DNA from: Panulirus ornatus
Lineage: Eukaryota > Arthropoda > Malacostraca > Decapoda > Palinuridae
NCBI RefSeq assembly: GCF_036320965.1
Contig: NC_092261.1
Span: 9,904,697-9,968,696, forward strand
Direction of reading: 5' to 3'
DNA: 64,000 nt
Shown here: piece by piece, positions 23,699 to 35,429 of the stretch
Position numbering within the stretch: position 1 is the stretch's first letter
How the letters are laid out: the number at the start of each line of letters is the position of its first letter
Translations under genes and position numbers: made by a program
The notes under the pieces: model-generated
What the model was told of the DNA's origin: nothing
What the model saw: only the letters and a program-made list of their open reading frames with translations
Database searches by the model: none

Positions 23699-23766
<68 letters not shown>
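23699..23766. repeat. (GA)n microsatellite
   Basis: About 68 bp of GA. Confidence 0.97.
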
Positions 23767-23770
<4 letters not shown>

Positions 23771-23824
23771 CTATGTTTATGAGTAATGAGGACGAGATTC
23801 TTTCGTTTTTTGCCAGCGTCACCT

Positions 23825-23940
<116 letters not shown>

Positions 23941-24091
23941 TCGTGGGGCGACGAGGAATGAATGAAAACGGCAGCAGGGTCTCCTGGCAAGGATCACATG
24001 GTACTTATATCTTCCAACCAAACTGGATCCATATACAGTTCTTTTGCTTACTAATCGCGTACCGTATATCTCTCTATATATCATTATCTCA

Positions 24092-24120
24092 TATCTATCT
24101 ATCTATCTATCTATCTATCC
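24092..24120. repeat. (TATC)n microsatellite
   Basis: About seven TATC units just upstream of the candidate exon at 24159. Confidence 0.9.
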
Positions 24121-24158
24121 ATAACTCTATTCCCTCGGTTTTCGTGGTGGGGGATCAG

Positions 24159-24281
24159 GTCGGTACATCCAGCAATCTGCAGTCCCTCATACTACAGATG
24201 CGACCAACACTGCCTAAGTACACTTCATGGGAGGATGCGTACAAGACCCAACTACTGAGACAGAAGACCTCCAAGAGCATC
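24159..24281 (+). CDS. Candidate internal exon 1, unknown protein
   Basis: 123 bp (41 codons, phase 0 at both ends) between an acceptor ending GGGGGATCAG and a consensus donor GTAAGT at 24282. It encodes VGTSSNLQSLILQMRPT followed by LPKYTSWEDAYKTQLLRQK and TSKSI: a hydrophilic, helix-prone stretch with varied codons and none of the low complexity of its surroundings. The next acceptor lies 152 bp downstream and the frame stays open across that intron. I do not recognise the family. The acceptor's pyrimidine tract is only moderate. No upstream exon was identified, so the rest of the gene would lie beyond long introns. Confidence 0.5.
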
Positions 24282-24433
24282 GTAAGTTAAGGCTGCACAC
24301 CCTCCGTCAGTCACCGTCTGCCAATCTGTCAACGACGGGCGATTTATATGCGAGATTCCGTCTCTTTCTCTTCTCCGTTTATTTTCCTTTCTTTGTGCCT
24401 TATTTCCCTTTCTCTGTGCCTATCTGTTTATAG

Positions 24434-24499
24434 GGTCGTCCCGCTGGTGATGACGATGATGTTGATGGTTACAGCATCTTTACCTGCCGGTCAATCTTG
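24434..24499 (+). CDS. Candidate internal exon 2, unknown protein
   Basis: The 152-bp interval after exon 1 begins GTAAGT and ends in a long pyrimidine-rich tract and TATAG at 24429-24433, a textbook short intron. The following codons continue in phase as GRPAGDDDDVDGYSIFT and CRSIL, an acidic patch, up to a donor-like GTTAGT at 24500 (66 bp, 22 codons). Alternatively the frame stays open to a stop near 24722 as a terminal exon, but that part is a three-copy tandem repeat and is probably not coding. The donor is weaker than that of exon 1. Confidence 0.42.
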
Positions 24500-24581
24500 G
24501 TTAGTCGTCTGAGCCCAGCTCGTCTGTTACTTTACCGCTGCGGACCCTTATATTTCCATTTAGCAGCCAATCAACGTCTGG

Positions 24582-24800
24582 TTTACTTCAAGTCTTTCTC
24601 ATGGATTGCCGGGCTTTCGTCTTCAGTCTTTCTCGCTTCGTTCTCAATCACTGGTTTACCTCAAGTCTTTCTCATGGATCGGCCGAGCCTTCGTCTTCAG
24701 TCTTTCTCGCTTCGTTCTCAATGACTGGTTTACCTCAAGTCTTTCTCATGGATCGCCGAGCCTTCGTCTTTAGTCTTTCTCGCTTCTTTCTCGAAGTCCA
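24582..24800 (+). repeat. Tandem repeat, 73-74-bp unit, 3 copies
   Basis: Each copy starts TTTACCTCAAGTCTTTCTCA and continues TGGATCG, GAGCCTTCGTCTTC and TCTTTCTCGCTTCGTTCTCA. It begins about 80 bp after the candidate exon-2 donor. Confidence 0.92.
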
Positions 24801-24950
24801 CTTGCGACCAAAGACGTTGTTTTAACAACTACAGTGTCACTGCATGCAGTTCACAAACTAGTAAATATAATTTCGCAAAATTCAGCTCCAGGCTCTTTCT
24901 TGTCTCCCTTGACGTTAAGACGACTTTCATCGCTTAATGGTTTTTGACAC

Positions 24951-24972
24951 ACACACACACACACACACACAA
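24951..24972. repeat. (CA)n microsatellite
   Basis: About 22 bp of CA. Confidence 0.9.
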
Positions 24973-25041
24973 GCCTGGTCTTGGATAAAGGGGCATGGCT
25001 TCGGTGCATTATATACGACAACTCGATAGTAGATATGAACG

Positions 25042-25120
25042 AAGGAGGCCACTTCTTCGTCTGTTCTTAGGGTTAACCTCTCGCTAATGTAGGAAATGGC
25101 GAACATGTATGGAAAAAGAA
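25042..25120 (+). mobile_element. SINE family B, tail part
   Basis: GGAGGCCACTTCTTCGTCTG, GGTTAACCTCTCGCTAATGT, AGGAAATGGCGAACATGTAT, then GGAAAAAGAAA and (GT)n. The last 45 bp match the tail of family A (CTCGCTAACGCGGGAAATGG, CGAATAGTATG), but the upstream part (CTTCTTCGTCTG) belongs to a different family, also present at 46392 and 49225. Confidence 0.68.

Positions 25121-25211
<91 letters not shown>
25121..25211. repeat. (GT)n microsatellite seeded at a SINE tail
   Basis: About 90 bp of GT with one A interruption, directly after the A-rich end of the family B copy. Confidence 0.96.
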
Positions 25212-25212
<1 letters not shown>

Positions 25213-26029
25213 GCATTTGATCAAAGGCAATGCAAGCTATTAATGAGATTAATACTGCCAGAAAAACTAATTTGGTAAAAAGCAACTCACTAAACGTTGA
25301 TCCAACAGATAAACAAGCGACACGTATATACGACACGCCTCCAGGGGGTAAAAAAAAAAAGGCCAGTGTCTTTCAGAGACTGTGAACAATAAAATAAATA
25401 AATAAATGAATAAATTACCGGCAAAAAGACTTTTCTTTTTTTTTCAAGCGCACTGAAAAACAAAAGAAAGAACAACAGCGACAGAAACCGTGACTAACAC
25501 CCCATAACACGACAACAGTTTCATCACAGGCAACCAATCCAATTCATTCACTTTGCCATCAACTTTAAATTGGTATAGTTTGGATGGCTATGTTTAAAAA
25601 TACTGTTTTGGAGAGTTTTAAAAGCCCATAAAAGGAACCTCTCCCCCCTCCACCCACTCTCCCCCTCTCCCACCGCTATACCGCTCCCATTCTACCACAG
25701 TTCAAAAGCTGCCCTGATATAGCCGTAATTTATAGCGATGGCCGGACTCTGCTTGATGCTATGGTGGCTATAAGTTCTGCTATATTTACCACGTTATGCT
25801 AACGCCAATACCAACAACGCATGACTGTAGGATGAACACATTACTAACTCGTTACGAACACGTCAGGGCTGTTCTACGGTATATATATATATATATCCGG
25901 GATTTACAGGAAAAACAATCACACTTGTATGATTTTCCACGACGTCTCCATCCATCTCCCTGTGTGATATACCTTCCTACAACGGCAGCACGTTACAAAG
26001 CACCCTTGGGTCCATTATGAGGAGATATA
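25212..26029. other. Unique stretch, nothing recognised
   Basis: AAAT/AAAAT tetranucleotide-like run at 25385-25415, C-rich patch at 25640-25690, short (AT)n at 25880-25896. Confidence 0.45.
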
Positions 26030-26365
26030 TGCACGAGGTACACCTGCCAAAGACCCAGTGTGAATGGAGGAGTGTATGTACTCCTGCCGGAGGCCCAGTG
26101 GGAGGGGATATGTGGTTGTAGCAGCCTAGGATCGAAGTACTCCTGCCGGAGGCCCTGTGTGAAAGGATGAGTGTATGTAGTAGCCTAGGATCGAGGTCCT
26201 CCTGCCGGAGGCCCAGTGTGAGAGGATGAGTGTATGTAGTAGCCTAGGATCGAGGTCCTCCTGCCGGAGGCCCAGTGTGAGAGGATGAGAGTATGTAGTA
26301 GCCTAGGATCGAGGTACTCCTGCCGGAGGCCCAGTGGGAGGGGATGAGTGTATGTAGTAGCCTGG
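26030..26365 (+). repeat. Minisatellite, about 61-bp unit, 6 copies
   Basis: Core words TACTCCTGCCGGAGGCCCAG, GTGTGAGAGGATGAGTGTAT and GTAGTAGCCTAGGATCGAGG. The last four copies are nearly identical; the first two are diverged or shortened. Confidence 0.95.
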
Positions 26366-26920
26366 GGATCCACGACCGTCTGGCTGACGGCATCACCGTC
26401 ACCTTTGTGATGCATTTTCTGGCTGTCATCATCCATGCAAGGGGGGAACGTGCGAAGAGCTAGGCAGACGAAAGCCTTTTTGATGGACTCGCAAAATAGG
26501 GATAAACTACGGGGAAGCATATACACTGAATGTACGGTGAGATAAGAACGCTTGGATGACAGTGTACAGAATGATAATGGTAATGGAGGGAATAGAGATA
26601 ATGGATATCAGGACAGATAACGATATACGAAGACGTTTGGCATGATAAACTCGATGATAAATGAACATAAATAAAGAAACCTGGAGATATAGTTATGAGA
26701 TGACATATGATAGAAGTGAAAGCTGGACGTATATAATCATAAAATGACATACGATAGACCTGCTACTGAATGACGTACCTAGGGAGAAATAAAGGAAAAG
26801 ATAATGCAGAAAGAGATACCCAAAAGCCGTGCTTAACTCAAACAAGGATAAAGGATGAATATGAGAGAGAGAACTCAAGAAGGGAATGAGGATAACAGCG
26901 AGAGAAGAAGAGAAGACGGG
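26366..26920. other. Purine-rich stretch, nothing recognised
   Basis: Rich in GATA/AGATAA words on the + strand. The minus-strand frames are composition effects. Confidence 0.4.
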
Positions 26921-26968
26921 AAGAAGAAGAAGAAGAAGAAGAAGAAGAAGAAGAAGAAGAAGAAGAAG
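26921..26968. repeat. (GAA)n microsatellite
   Basis: About 16 GAA/AGA triplets. Confidence 0.95.
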
Positions 26969-27171
26969 CGGTGATGATGAGAGTTTGCAAGGCAAACAAA
27001 CACTTTAAACATGAAATATTTGGGGCGCTTTATATTCTCCTTCTATCCTCTCCACCTTTTACACACGGAGAAAGGAAAATGTGATGAAGGAAGTGTATGA
27101 ATGAAAAGAGACCCCTGGCAGACCAAAGATGAAGATATACAAGAGAAAAACGAATATGTAAAATCTCTTCA

Positions 27172-27177
<6 letters not shown>

Positions 27178-27230
<53 letters not shown>

Positions 27231-27233
27231 TTA
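27178..27233. repeat. (AT)n-T run
   Basis: About 45 bp of AT followed by a T run. Confidence 0.93.
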
Positions 27234-28010
<777 letters not shown>

Positions 28011-28337
28011 TCAACATATCCTTTTACATCACTGTCACAAGTGATTTACTACAAAACAAAATGTTGATTCTGTTCTACAACGAACGCGCAGGCAAAACGC
28101 AAACCAACGTTAAGCACAAAATGGAAAATGATACATCACTCCGAAACGCTTCGTAATATGGCATTATGTTTTAGTGCCCCATAAAGTCAACACTGGAGTT
28201 ATGTGTCGTGGCTATTACGCCAAACACACATCCTGGCTTATAAGGGGGGAGCCAGCTGGCGAGGTGGTGGGTGCAGGGGAGAGGCCAGATATATACAGAC
28301 CGTGACTGGGGAACCAAAAGCAGGGTTTTCTTTTGTC

Positions 28338-28339
<2 letters not shown>

Positions 28340-28424
<85 letters not shown>
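28340..28424. repeat. (GA)n microsatellite
   Basis: Pure GA for about 85 bp. Confidence 0.97.
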
Positions 28425-28427
<3 letters not shown>

Positions 28428-28531
28428 TGAAGGAATCCTGAAGGACAGACGGGTGATGAGGGCAAATACCAGCAACATCAGCGCGTTGCCAAAAAAACCC
28501 CCAGTTGCATCACGAAAATCTCGTTTTCTTT

Positions 28532-28546
28532 TCGCGCGCGCGCGCG

Positions 28547-28584
<38 letters not shown>
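28532..28584. repeat. (CG)n-(TG)n alternating tract
   Basis: About 14 bp of CG, GAGCG, then about 32 bp of TG. Alternating purine-pyrimidine, Z-DNA-prone, next to the 3' end of the SINE at 28590. Confidence 0.93.
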
Positions 28585-28587
<3 letters not shown>

Positions 28588-28589
28588 AC

Positions 28590-28840
28590 TAATAATGTGT
28601 TACAGTGAGGAAGTTCCACACACTTGTGTTGGCCAGTCTGATAGCCTTGTGTACATACACCATGTCTGTACGCCCAAACATACTCCCCAAGTGTGAGTCA
28701 AGGTACCCATTTACCGGCAGACACGTGCGTTGGGTGGAAGCCAACTGCCACGCCCAGGATTCGAACCCACGTGATCCTGCTTTCGCGCGGGTCCGTACTG
28801 AATCATGGTCAGTAACGCTAACCATTACACTAACAGAAGC

Positions 28841-28842
<2 letters not shown>
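28590..28842 (-). mobile_element. tRNA-derived SINE flanked by (GT)n on both sides
   Basis: The minus strand has a perfect box A match TAGTGTAATGG (28832-28822) and a perfect box B GGTTCGAATCC (28767-28757), 65 bp apart, then a unique body with GCCGGTAAATGGGTACC. It ends at 28590 in AAACACACAC, so the tail is (CA)n rather than poly(A). A second CA tract precedes the head (28843-28890). The box spacing is longer than in ordinary tRNAs and no acceptor stem is seen, so this is a SINE head and not a tRNA gene. Confidence 0.72.

Positions 28843-28890
<48 letters not shown>
28843..28890. repeat. (GT)n microsatellite
   Basis: About 48 bp of GT at the head side of the SINE. Confidence 0.95.
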
Positions 28891-28892
<2 letters not shown>

Positions 28893-29002
28893 CCATCTAT
28901 CATTCCATAAAGAGAATATACATATAGACAGATAGGTAAACAAACAGACAGATATATACATAGATCGTATGGCGAATATTGCATTTCAGAAGTTATATAC
29001 AC

Positions 29003-29006
<4 letters not shown>

Positions 29007-29085
<79 letters not shown>
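29007..29085. repeat. (AT)n microsatellite
   Basis: About 78 bp of AT. Confidence 0.97.
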
Positions 29086-29088
<3 letters not shown>

Positions 29089-29180
29089 TTAGTACGGAAA
29101 AGAGGAGATTTCTCGCACGAAATTCGAAATGCTCAACTGACCAAGACCCATTAAGCTACTTGGGCAGGATGGCTGCCACT
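29086..29180 (-). mobile_element. tRNA-like SINE head fragment
   Basis: The minus strand contains a perfect box A TAGCTTAATGG (29158-29148), preceded by CATCCTGCCCAAG and followed by GAGCATTTCGAATTTCGTGC. No intact box B precedes the AT tract. A truncated or decayed tRNA-derived element. Confidence 0.45.
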
Positions 29181-29326
29181 GAAACGGATAGCAAAATGGT
29201 CGGCTTCCACTCTTTCTAAAAGATGGAAGGGAATTATTGTTAAGTGCTTCTCTTTCCTCTTCTTTTATTATTTTTTTTTTTCTTTACCCCTTCCTTCCTT
29301 CTTAAAAGTTAACTGGTGAGGACCAC

Positions 29327-29847
<521 letters not shown>

Positions 29848-30075
29848 TGAGGGGAGAGGATGAGGGGTGAGGATAAGGGGAGAGGATAAGGGGAGGGGGT
29901 ATAGGGGAGAGGATAAAGGGAAGAGGATAGGGGGAGAGGATAAGTGGAGAGGATAGGCGGAGAGGATACTACACAGGATAAGGGGAGAGGATAAGGGAAG
30001 AGGAAAGGAGAGAGGATAAGGGAGAGGATAAGGAAAGACGAGAGGATAGGGAAGAAGAATCTAAGAAGGATAGAC
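29848..30075 (+). repeat. Minisatellite, 12-14-bp purine-rich unit
   Basis: Unit GGGGAGAGGATAA in about 15 irregular copies, purine-only on the + strand over most of its length. Confidence 0.92.
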
Positions 30076-30434
30076 GGGGAAGCTGGAAAGGATGGCGAAA
30101 TGATCTGGGACGCTCCATCTCAAGATGGACTCACGAGTCTGATGGATGATACACCTCAAAGAAGGACTGACGGATGACACAAGGGATGGTAGGCTGGGAG
30201 ATAACAGATAACCAGAGGAGAGGAGTGTTACGGTTGTGTGGGAGGACAACGATAACGCTCAGTATATAAGGATGGAAAGAGAGGGGAGGGGGTTACCTGA
30301 AGACGATGGTGGGGTGGAGTCTTGTCTGATGGCGAAGGACTATACATAAGTGGACTATGTGGGTATAGAAACATCATTTCTGTACATTATAGAATAATAT
30401 ACCATGCGCATGCAACACGACTGGTCTTACGTCG
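30076..30434. other. Unique stretch, nothing recognised
   Basis: GGATGG/GATGA words are frequent. No gene is supported. Confidence 0.45.
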
Positions 30435-30665
30435 CCTATCGCTATAACTGGAGGAACTTCACAACCTCCTATCACCAGAACTGAAGGAACTTCACAACCT
30501 CCTATCACCAGAACTGAAGGAACTTCACAACCTCCTATCATCAGAAATGAAAGACCTTCACAACCTCCAATCACCAAAACTGAGAGACCTTCACAACCTC
30601 CAATCACCAAAACTGAAGGAACTTCACAACCTCCTATCACCAAAACTGAAGGAACTTAATAACCT
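30435..30665 (+). repeat. Minisatellite, 33-bp unit, 7 copies
   Basis: Unit ATCACCAGAACTGAAGGAAC plus TTCACAACCTCCT. The 33-bp unit keeps frames open for the whole array (minus-strand reading VIGGCEVPSVL); not a protein. Confidence 0.95.
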
Positions 30666-31289
30666 GTCATGAAAAAGTATCTTTTTCTTTTTTTTTCAAT
30701 TCTTATCTTTTGATAACAGCAACTTTTTCTTAATAAGGTGGGGATCAGAGGAAAAAAGGAGATGGCAAGGTATCTAGAAACATTTTAGCCACTGGAGGAA
30801 TACCCTCCCTTTTTTCCTGGGGTTTCGAATTAAGGCGGGAGGAACATAACCCCCCATCCCCTTTTTTCCCCTAAAGCTCGAATTAAGGCGGCGATGGGGG
30901 GTGGGGGGGGAGGGGGGAAGATGGGATGAGGACAACATCATTTCCTCTTCTTGACTCAAAATCAACTTGATCATTCCTTTACCTTACACAACACAAAGGT
31001 AATGGTATCCCTTGGTTAAAGCACTCAAGTAACCACACACTATTTAAACTAAATACAAAATCACGCTTTTAACAACGTAAAAAAGAAAAAACTCATGATT
31101 TTGCTGTATACCCTTCCCCTCAAACATCATCAGAATACAGCAATATATATATACATACACACGTACACAATTATTTTCTTTCACAATTTTCACGGGATCC
31201 CACACCCTTCCTAACCAACCCAAACTCACTACCATCCCCCTTGTTAGAAAACAATAACCATTCCAGTACGACACACGAACCTACACACA
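30666..31289. other. Unique stretch with a small duplication
   Basis: CCCCCATC-CC and TCGAATTAAGGCGG recur at about 30826 and 30880, separated by about 54 bp. G-rich run at 30893-30917. Confidence 0.45.
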
Positions 31290-31472
31290 TATATAGTATG
31301 ATAAAAACTTACTTTTCACATATATACACATATATATCATAACAAAAACTTACTTTTCACATATATACACATATATATTATAACAAAAACTTACTTTTCA
31401 CATATATACACATAAATATATCATAAAAACTTACTTTTCACATATATACATATAAATATATCATAACAAAAA
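31290..31472 (-). repeat. Minisatellite, about 40-bp unit, 5 copies, each with a donor-like GTAAGT
   Basis: On the minus strand each copy reads GTGAAAAGTAAGTTTTT followed by an AT-rich ATATATGTGTATATAT-like stretch. The donor of the candidate exon at 31479 has the same GTAAGTTTTT context, so the array seems to have grown from that splice-site region. Confidence 0.9.
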
Positions 31473-31478
31473 ACTTAC

Positions 31479-31503
31479 TTGCTTCCCCATTGCTGCAGCA
31501 TGA
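31479..31503 (-). CDS. Candidate internal exon (25 bp), unknown protein
   Basis: On the minus strand an acceptor GTATGTTCTTGTCCCAG ends at 31504 and a consensus donor GTAAGT begins at 31478. Joined to the upstream candidate exon, the frame stays open through LMLQQWGS. The exon is very short, so chance cannot be excluded. Alternatively it is the 5' end of a transcript whose start codon lies here (ATGGGGAAGCAA before the donor). Confidence 0.3.
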
Positions 31504-31584
31504 CTGGGACAAGAACATACCAATGAGAATGATTACCATCAGTGATCAGAAAAGAAAAAAAAAATAAAGGAGTAACGTACTTAC

Positions 31585-31657
31585 GCGCAGCCACCCACGA
31601 CACTCGGGGACAAATCGCACAGTTCGGTAATGTATCGGAAGTACAATGGAAATTTAC
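31585..31657 (-). CDS. Candidate internal exon (73 bp), unknown protein
   Basis: On the minus strand an acceptor TCTTGTGTATGTTTCAG (ending at 31658) and a consensus donor GTAAGT (from 31584) bracket 73 bp reading VNFHCTSDTLPNCAICP and RVSWVAA. The next candidate exon is 81 bp downstream. Three cysteines in 14 residues could suit an extracellular or zinc-binding segment, but no family is recognised. The codon mix differs from the AT-rich flanks. Confidence 0.4.
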
Positions 31658-32194
31658 CTGAAACATACACAAGACCCATTATAACACTTGCTATGGCGGG
31701 ACAAAACAGAACATATAATCACCAATCGTGAAATCATGATGTACATGAATCAATCTTGACTTTGAATAACAAAGAAACACAAAAAATATATATATATGAT
31801 CATATATCATGACGTGAACTGGAATTTCGAAGGATTACATGAATCACCAACTCTTTCAAAACTTCATAGTCTCTCGTAAGGAGGTGAGTAACTGCATTAC
31901 GTATACTTTTTAAAAAGTGGAGTGAAACGAGAGAGATAAAAGGATACAGACCTGATGATGCCACAATGATCATCTCGTAATACACGGTTGATACAGTTTT
32001 ATTTCCCCCACCCCCATCCAGTGTAGCGCGGGGGAGGCAGGGCAAGCCCTCAATGCGCCGTGGAGATCGCGCATTCGTGGTGTAGCATTCGTCCTTAATA
32101 CTTTAATACATTTAGATATACAATCATCGTGTATCAACAACATACCTTGTGATTACCCACAAACACACAAAAGACAAACACACACACACACGTT
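31658..32194. other. Unique stretch possibly containing further minus-strand exons
   Basis: The minus strand holds an 81-codon frame (32045-31800) and a donor-like CACAAG|GTATGT near 32146. Neither is well bracketed. Confidence 0.25.
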
Positions 32195-32201
32195 TATATA
32201 T

Positions 32202-32274
<73 letters not shown>
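32195..32274. repeat. (AT)n microsatellite
   Basis: About 80 bp of AT with two TAAT phase shifts at the left. Confidence 0.96.
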
Positions 32275-32278
<4 letters not shown>

Positions 32279-34601
32279 AATGTACCGGCGTTAATATGGA
32301 TGGAAACATAAGAACGCTTCTAGGAGACATGATTTCATTGTCCCAGAATAGTTTCCCTCTATACTGGGCCCTTCCCTCTCATGTGGCACTGATAATGACA
32401 GATATGAGAACAAGTGTTTCAACCTACATGTTGAACTAACCTTGAACAACAGCACGTGACATGGGGGAAAACCCCTCGAAGATCCCCCACTCGACTATGG
32501 CTTGACCAGATGGGATAGAGGACTAGTGTTCTTCGCGACTGGAATATACAGGTAATATGATTCCTACCTTGACAGAGAACATCACCGTCAGCATTGATTC
32601 ATTTTTCTTTTAACATTCAACACAGGCTCATCAACTCTGCTTCAATTCTCTCCCTGTTTCAACCACACACAGGTGGAAGGCTTCTGGCTTTTATTTCTCT
32701 AACGTCTCGTCGTGCGCAGAAGCGCTTTAGAGAGACTAAGAACTATACAAAAGACACAAGTCGTTATGTCCACAGGTTACCTCACCGAACGTTGCACGCC
32801 AAGTTCCCCCATTTGGCTGGGCTGGTCTGGCCTGTTCCCCCACCCTCTCCAAGTTCCCGGCCCGCCGCACTCCACCAAATTCCACCAACGGCATGTTTGC
32901 AGCTGCTGTCACCCATCGTGCGAAGCCCTGACGATGATTGCTCACTCTTCCTATGCATATGTGGGCAGCTTCCAAGGCTTTCCTCACGCATTCGTTCAAT
33001 CCTTTCTGTATTATTTCAGCTCCTCGTCACCTTGAGAGGCGGTCACACACACACACACATGTCAGTATGGACGACATATCAATGTTTTATGATGACGTAC
33101 AACACCTTTACATCCGCTTGTCCTTTTGGCCTCAACCTGCCCTGTCATCTCCAATGTAAATGATCGAACGTCCATTACAGAGACAACCTGTAACGGCGCT
33201 ATCCACGTTGAACACCTCCACCAGTTTTACTTCTCGTCACCGTCACTTGTCTTCTTTCTCGACGAAGCAGTAATGTTTATTCGTGTCTTCCGTGAGCATC
33301 TGTTTATATCTGAGGTCTTCCTTGGATTAAGAGCTGTTTATGTATCTCGCTCGTTTTTCGTGGCGCTGTTTTCAAAAACATCCTCGCTCCGTCTTTCCAT
33401 TATATCATAGGCATGTCTTCATGAGTTTAGAAAATAAACCTTCTCGGTAACACTATAAACTTCTTAACAGCTTCGATAAATATTTTGTTTTCTCCTCTAC
33501 CTATCAACTCCTGCACATTTCCACTGCCCTTAAAATGAACCCCTAATGATTACCTCAGACTACTTTCTTTTCTTTTTCTTTTCATCCGTTTTGGCCCCGA
33601 GGGATAATGAATAAAGTCATTCTTGTTACTTTGTGTTCATTATCTCGCGGTCCTCAGCCAGAGAACGAAAGCCTGACGTAATCGCTGGGTTCTCGGAGGC
33701 AGGAGAATAAGCAGCAGAGTTTATTTAGAAGAGAAATATGGATATATTTAATCGACGCATTCAAGAAGTTGTGTTATCCATGAAGCTCTTTTTTTTTTAT
33801 ATATCAATCAAACTCAAGAAAAACGGCCAATGACATAATGAAATGGCGCAGAGAGAATGTTGAAAGAAATGCGAGAGGAAAATAAAAAGTAATGTAACGA
33901 GTCTACATCCAAAGAAAAGCCTCAGATATAAATGGATGTTTACAGGAGACAAGAATCAACACGTTTACTTCAACAGGGGAAAAAGTTAGTTGATGTAGTG
34001 AGGACAACAGAGTGGAGGATCAACAAAGATGGTGTTGTATACTTTACAAATGTATATCATGATTGGGCGACGTATGGTCAAAAGGATAAGAGAATATAAA
34101 ATATAGATGATACGCGTGATCACAGAACATCGAACGCACTTACTATCCACACATAAGACAAGTGACCGCGTAAAGATGAGGCAGGAGGCCAAACCATACG
34201 TAAAGGAATGGACAAACGGGCGAGGAAAGCCTTAGAAGAAGATCACATAAACACGGAATATGTAACAAATCACCGGAAAAGGCTTATACAATGGACGAGA
34301 CCGGGGGCAACCAAATGATGGTTGTGGAACTTGAGGGAACAGGGATGGGAACACGGGGGGAACAACCATCGACCAGGCCAAGGTAGGAAGGAACACGAGG
34401 CGACCTGTGGATAGATAAATAATTCTTGCGTCTTTATAACTTGCTCAAACACTCTCGTGGAGGCTTGTGTACAGGTGAGACAGGGAGAAGATAAAACCAA
34501 AGACTTTGTGAATGCAGGCGACATGTCAGAGTAGGAAATACCTGTCATGTTTTCTTTCTGTCAGGCTGAGATATATAATCATGTAACTGATTCCGATAAG
34601 T
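32275..34601. other. Longest stretch almost free of simple repeats (2.3 kb)
   Basis: Only a short (CA)n at 33044-33058 interrupts it. The 189-codon frame at 32594-33163 is the longest non-repetitive frame here, but it has overlapping frames on both strands, no domain and no flanking splice signals. On the minus strand CTCTGTCAAG|GTAGGA near 32574 is donor-like. No gene can be asserted. Confidence 0.45.
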
Positions 34602-34602
34602 C

Positions 34603-34686
<84 letters not shown>
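34602..34686. repeat. (AT)n microsatellite
   Basis: About 85 bp of AT with one GT interruption. Confidence 0.97.
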
Positions 34687-34690
<4 letters not shown>

Positions 34691-34917
34691 CAGTGATTAC
34701 CTATGTACCACATCAGGTTGCACTCGTAATCCTTCTTCACGTCTGGTCACAGCGGATGGGGTCACTCAGAGGTCTACCTTATACCTTATATCTTCATATA
34801 CATATACTTTGCTCTTCATGTCATTGTTAGTTTCAGCGGGAAAGGGCCTTAGATGGGCTGAAATGTACTAGAACGATAAAATCAGTCTCCAATTAATGTA
34901 CATATATCCTTACTGGT

Positions 34918-34918
<1 letters not shown>

Positions 34919-34987
<69 letters not shown>
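34919..34987. repeat. (TA)n microsatellite
   Basis: About 68 bp of TA. Confidence 0.97.
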
Positions 34988-34988
<1 letters not shown>

Positions 34989-35429
34989 CCAGCAGATGAC
35001 ATTTTTAGGGTAAAGGAACCGACACCAAATATTCATAGAAATTTGCTTTTTAGAAACACACCATAGCATCTCAGGTTCCCATGCACTTCTCATGCGAAAA
35101 TAATGCAGAAGAATCAAAACATTTTCTTTATAACATTTCCTATATGGAAATGCGAATCTGTAAGTTCCCTCATGCTACAGAATAATATACATATATATAT
35201 ATTCTATATATATATATATATATATATGGTTATAAAACAAGACATGGTTCCAGGGGAAAATAAAAAAATATTCAGTGACAAAGATAAAACAAAGAACCTT
35301 TCACTGCTCTTCCTTCTCAAACCCAATGCACCAAAACTGAACACAAGTTTGGCTGACAAGGTGCTTGGATAATGGGTTAACCTCATCACTGCAACCATCA
35401 CGTTTCTACAAAGAATTCACATCCCAGCT

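Noticed and set aside
28745..28842. Functional tRNA gene
   Set aside because: A and B boxes are perfect but 65 bp apart, and no acceptor or anticodon stem pairing is seen; a SINE head fits better.
32594..33163. 189-codon open frame as a gene
   Set aside because: Overlapping frames on both strands, no recognised domain, no splice or promoter signals.
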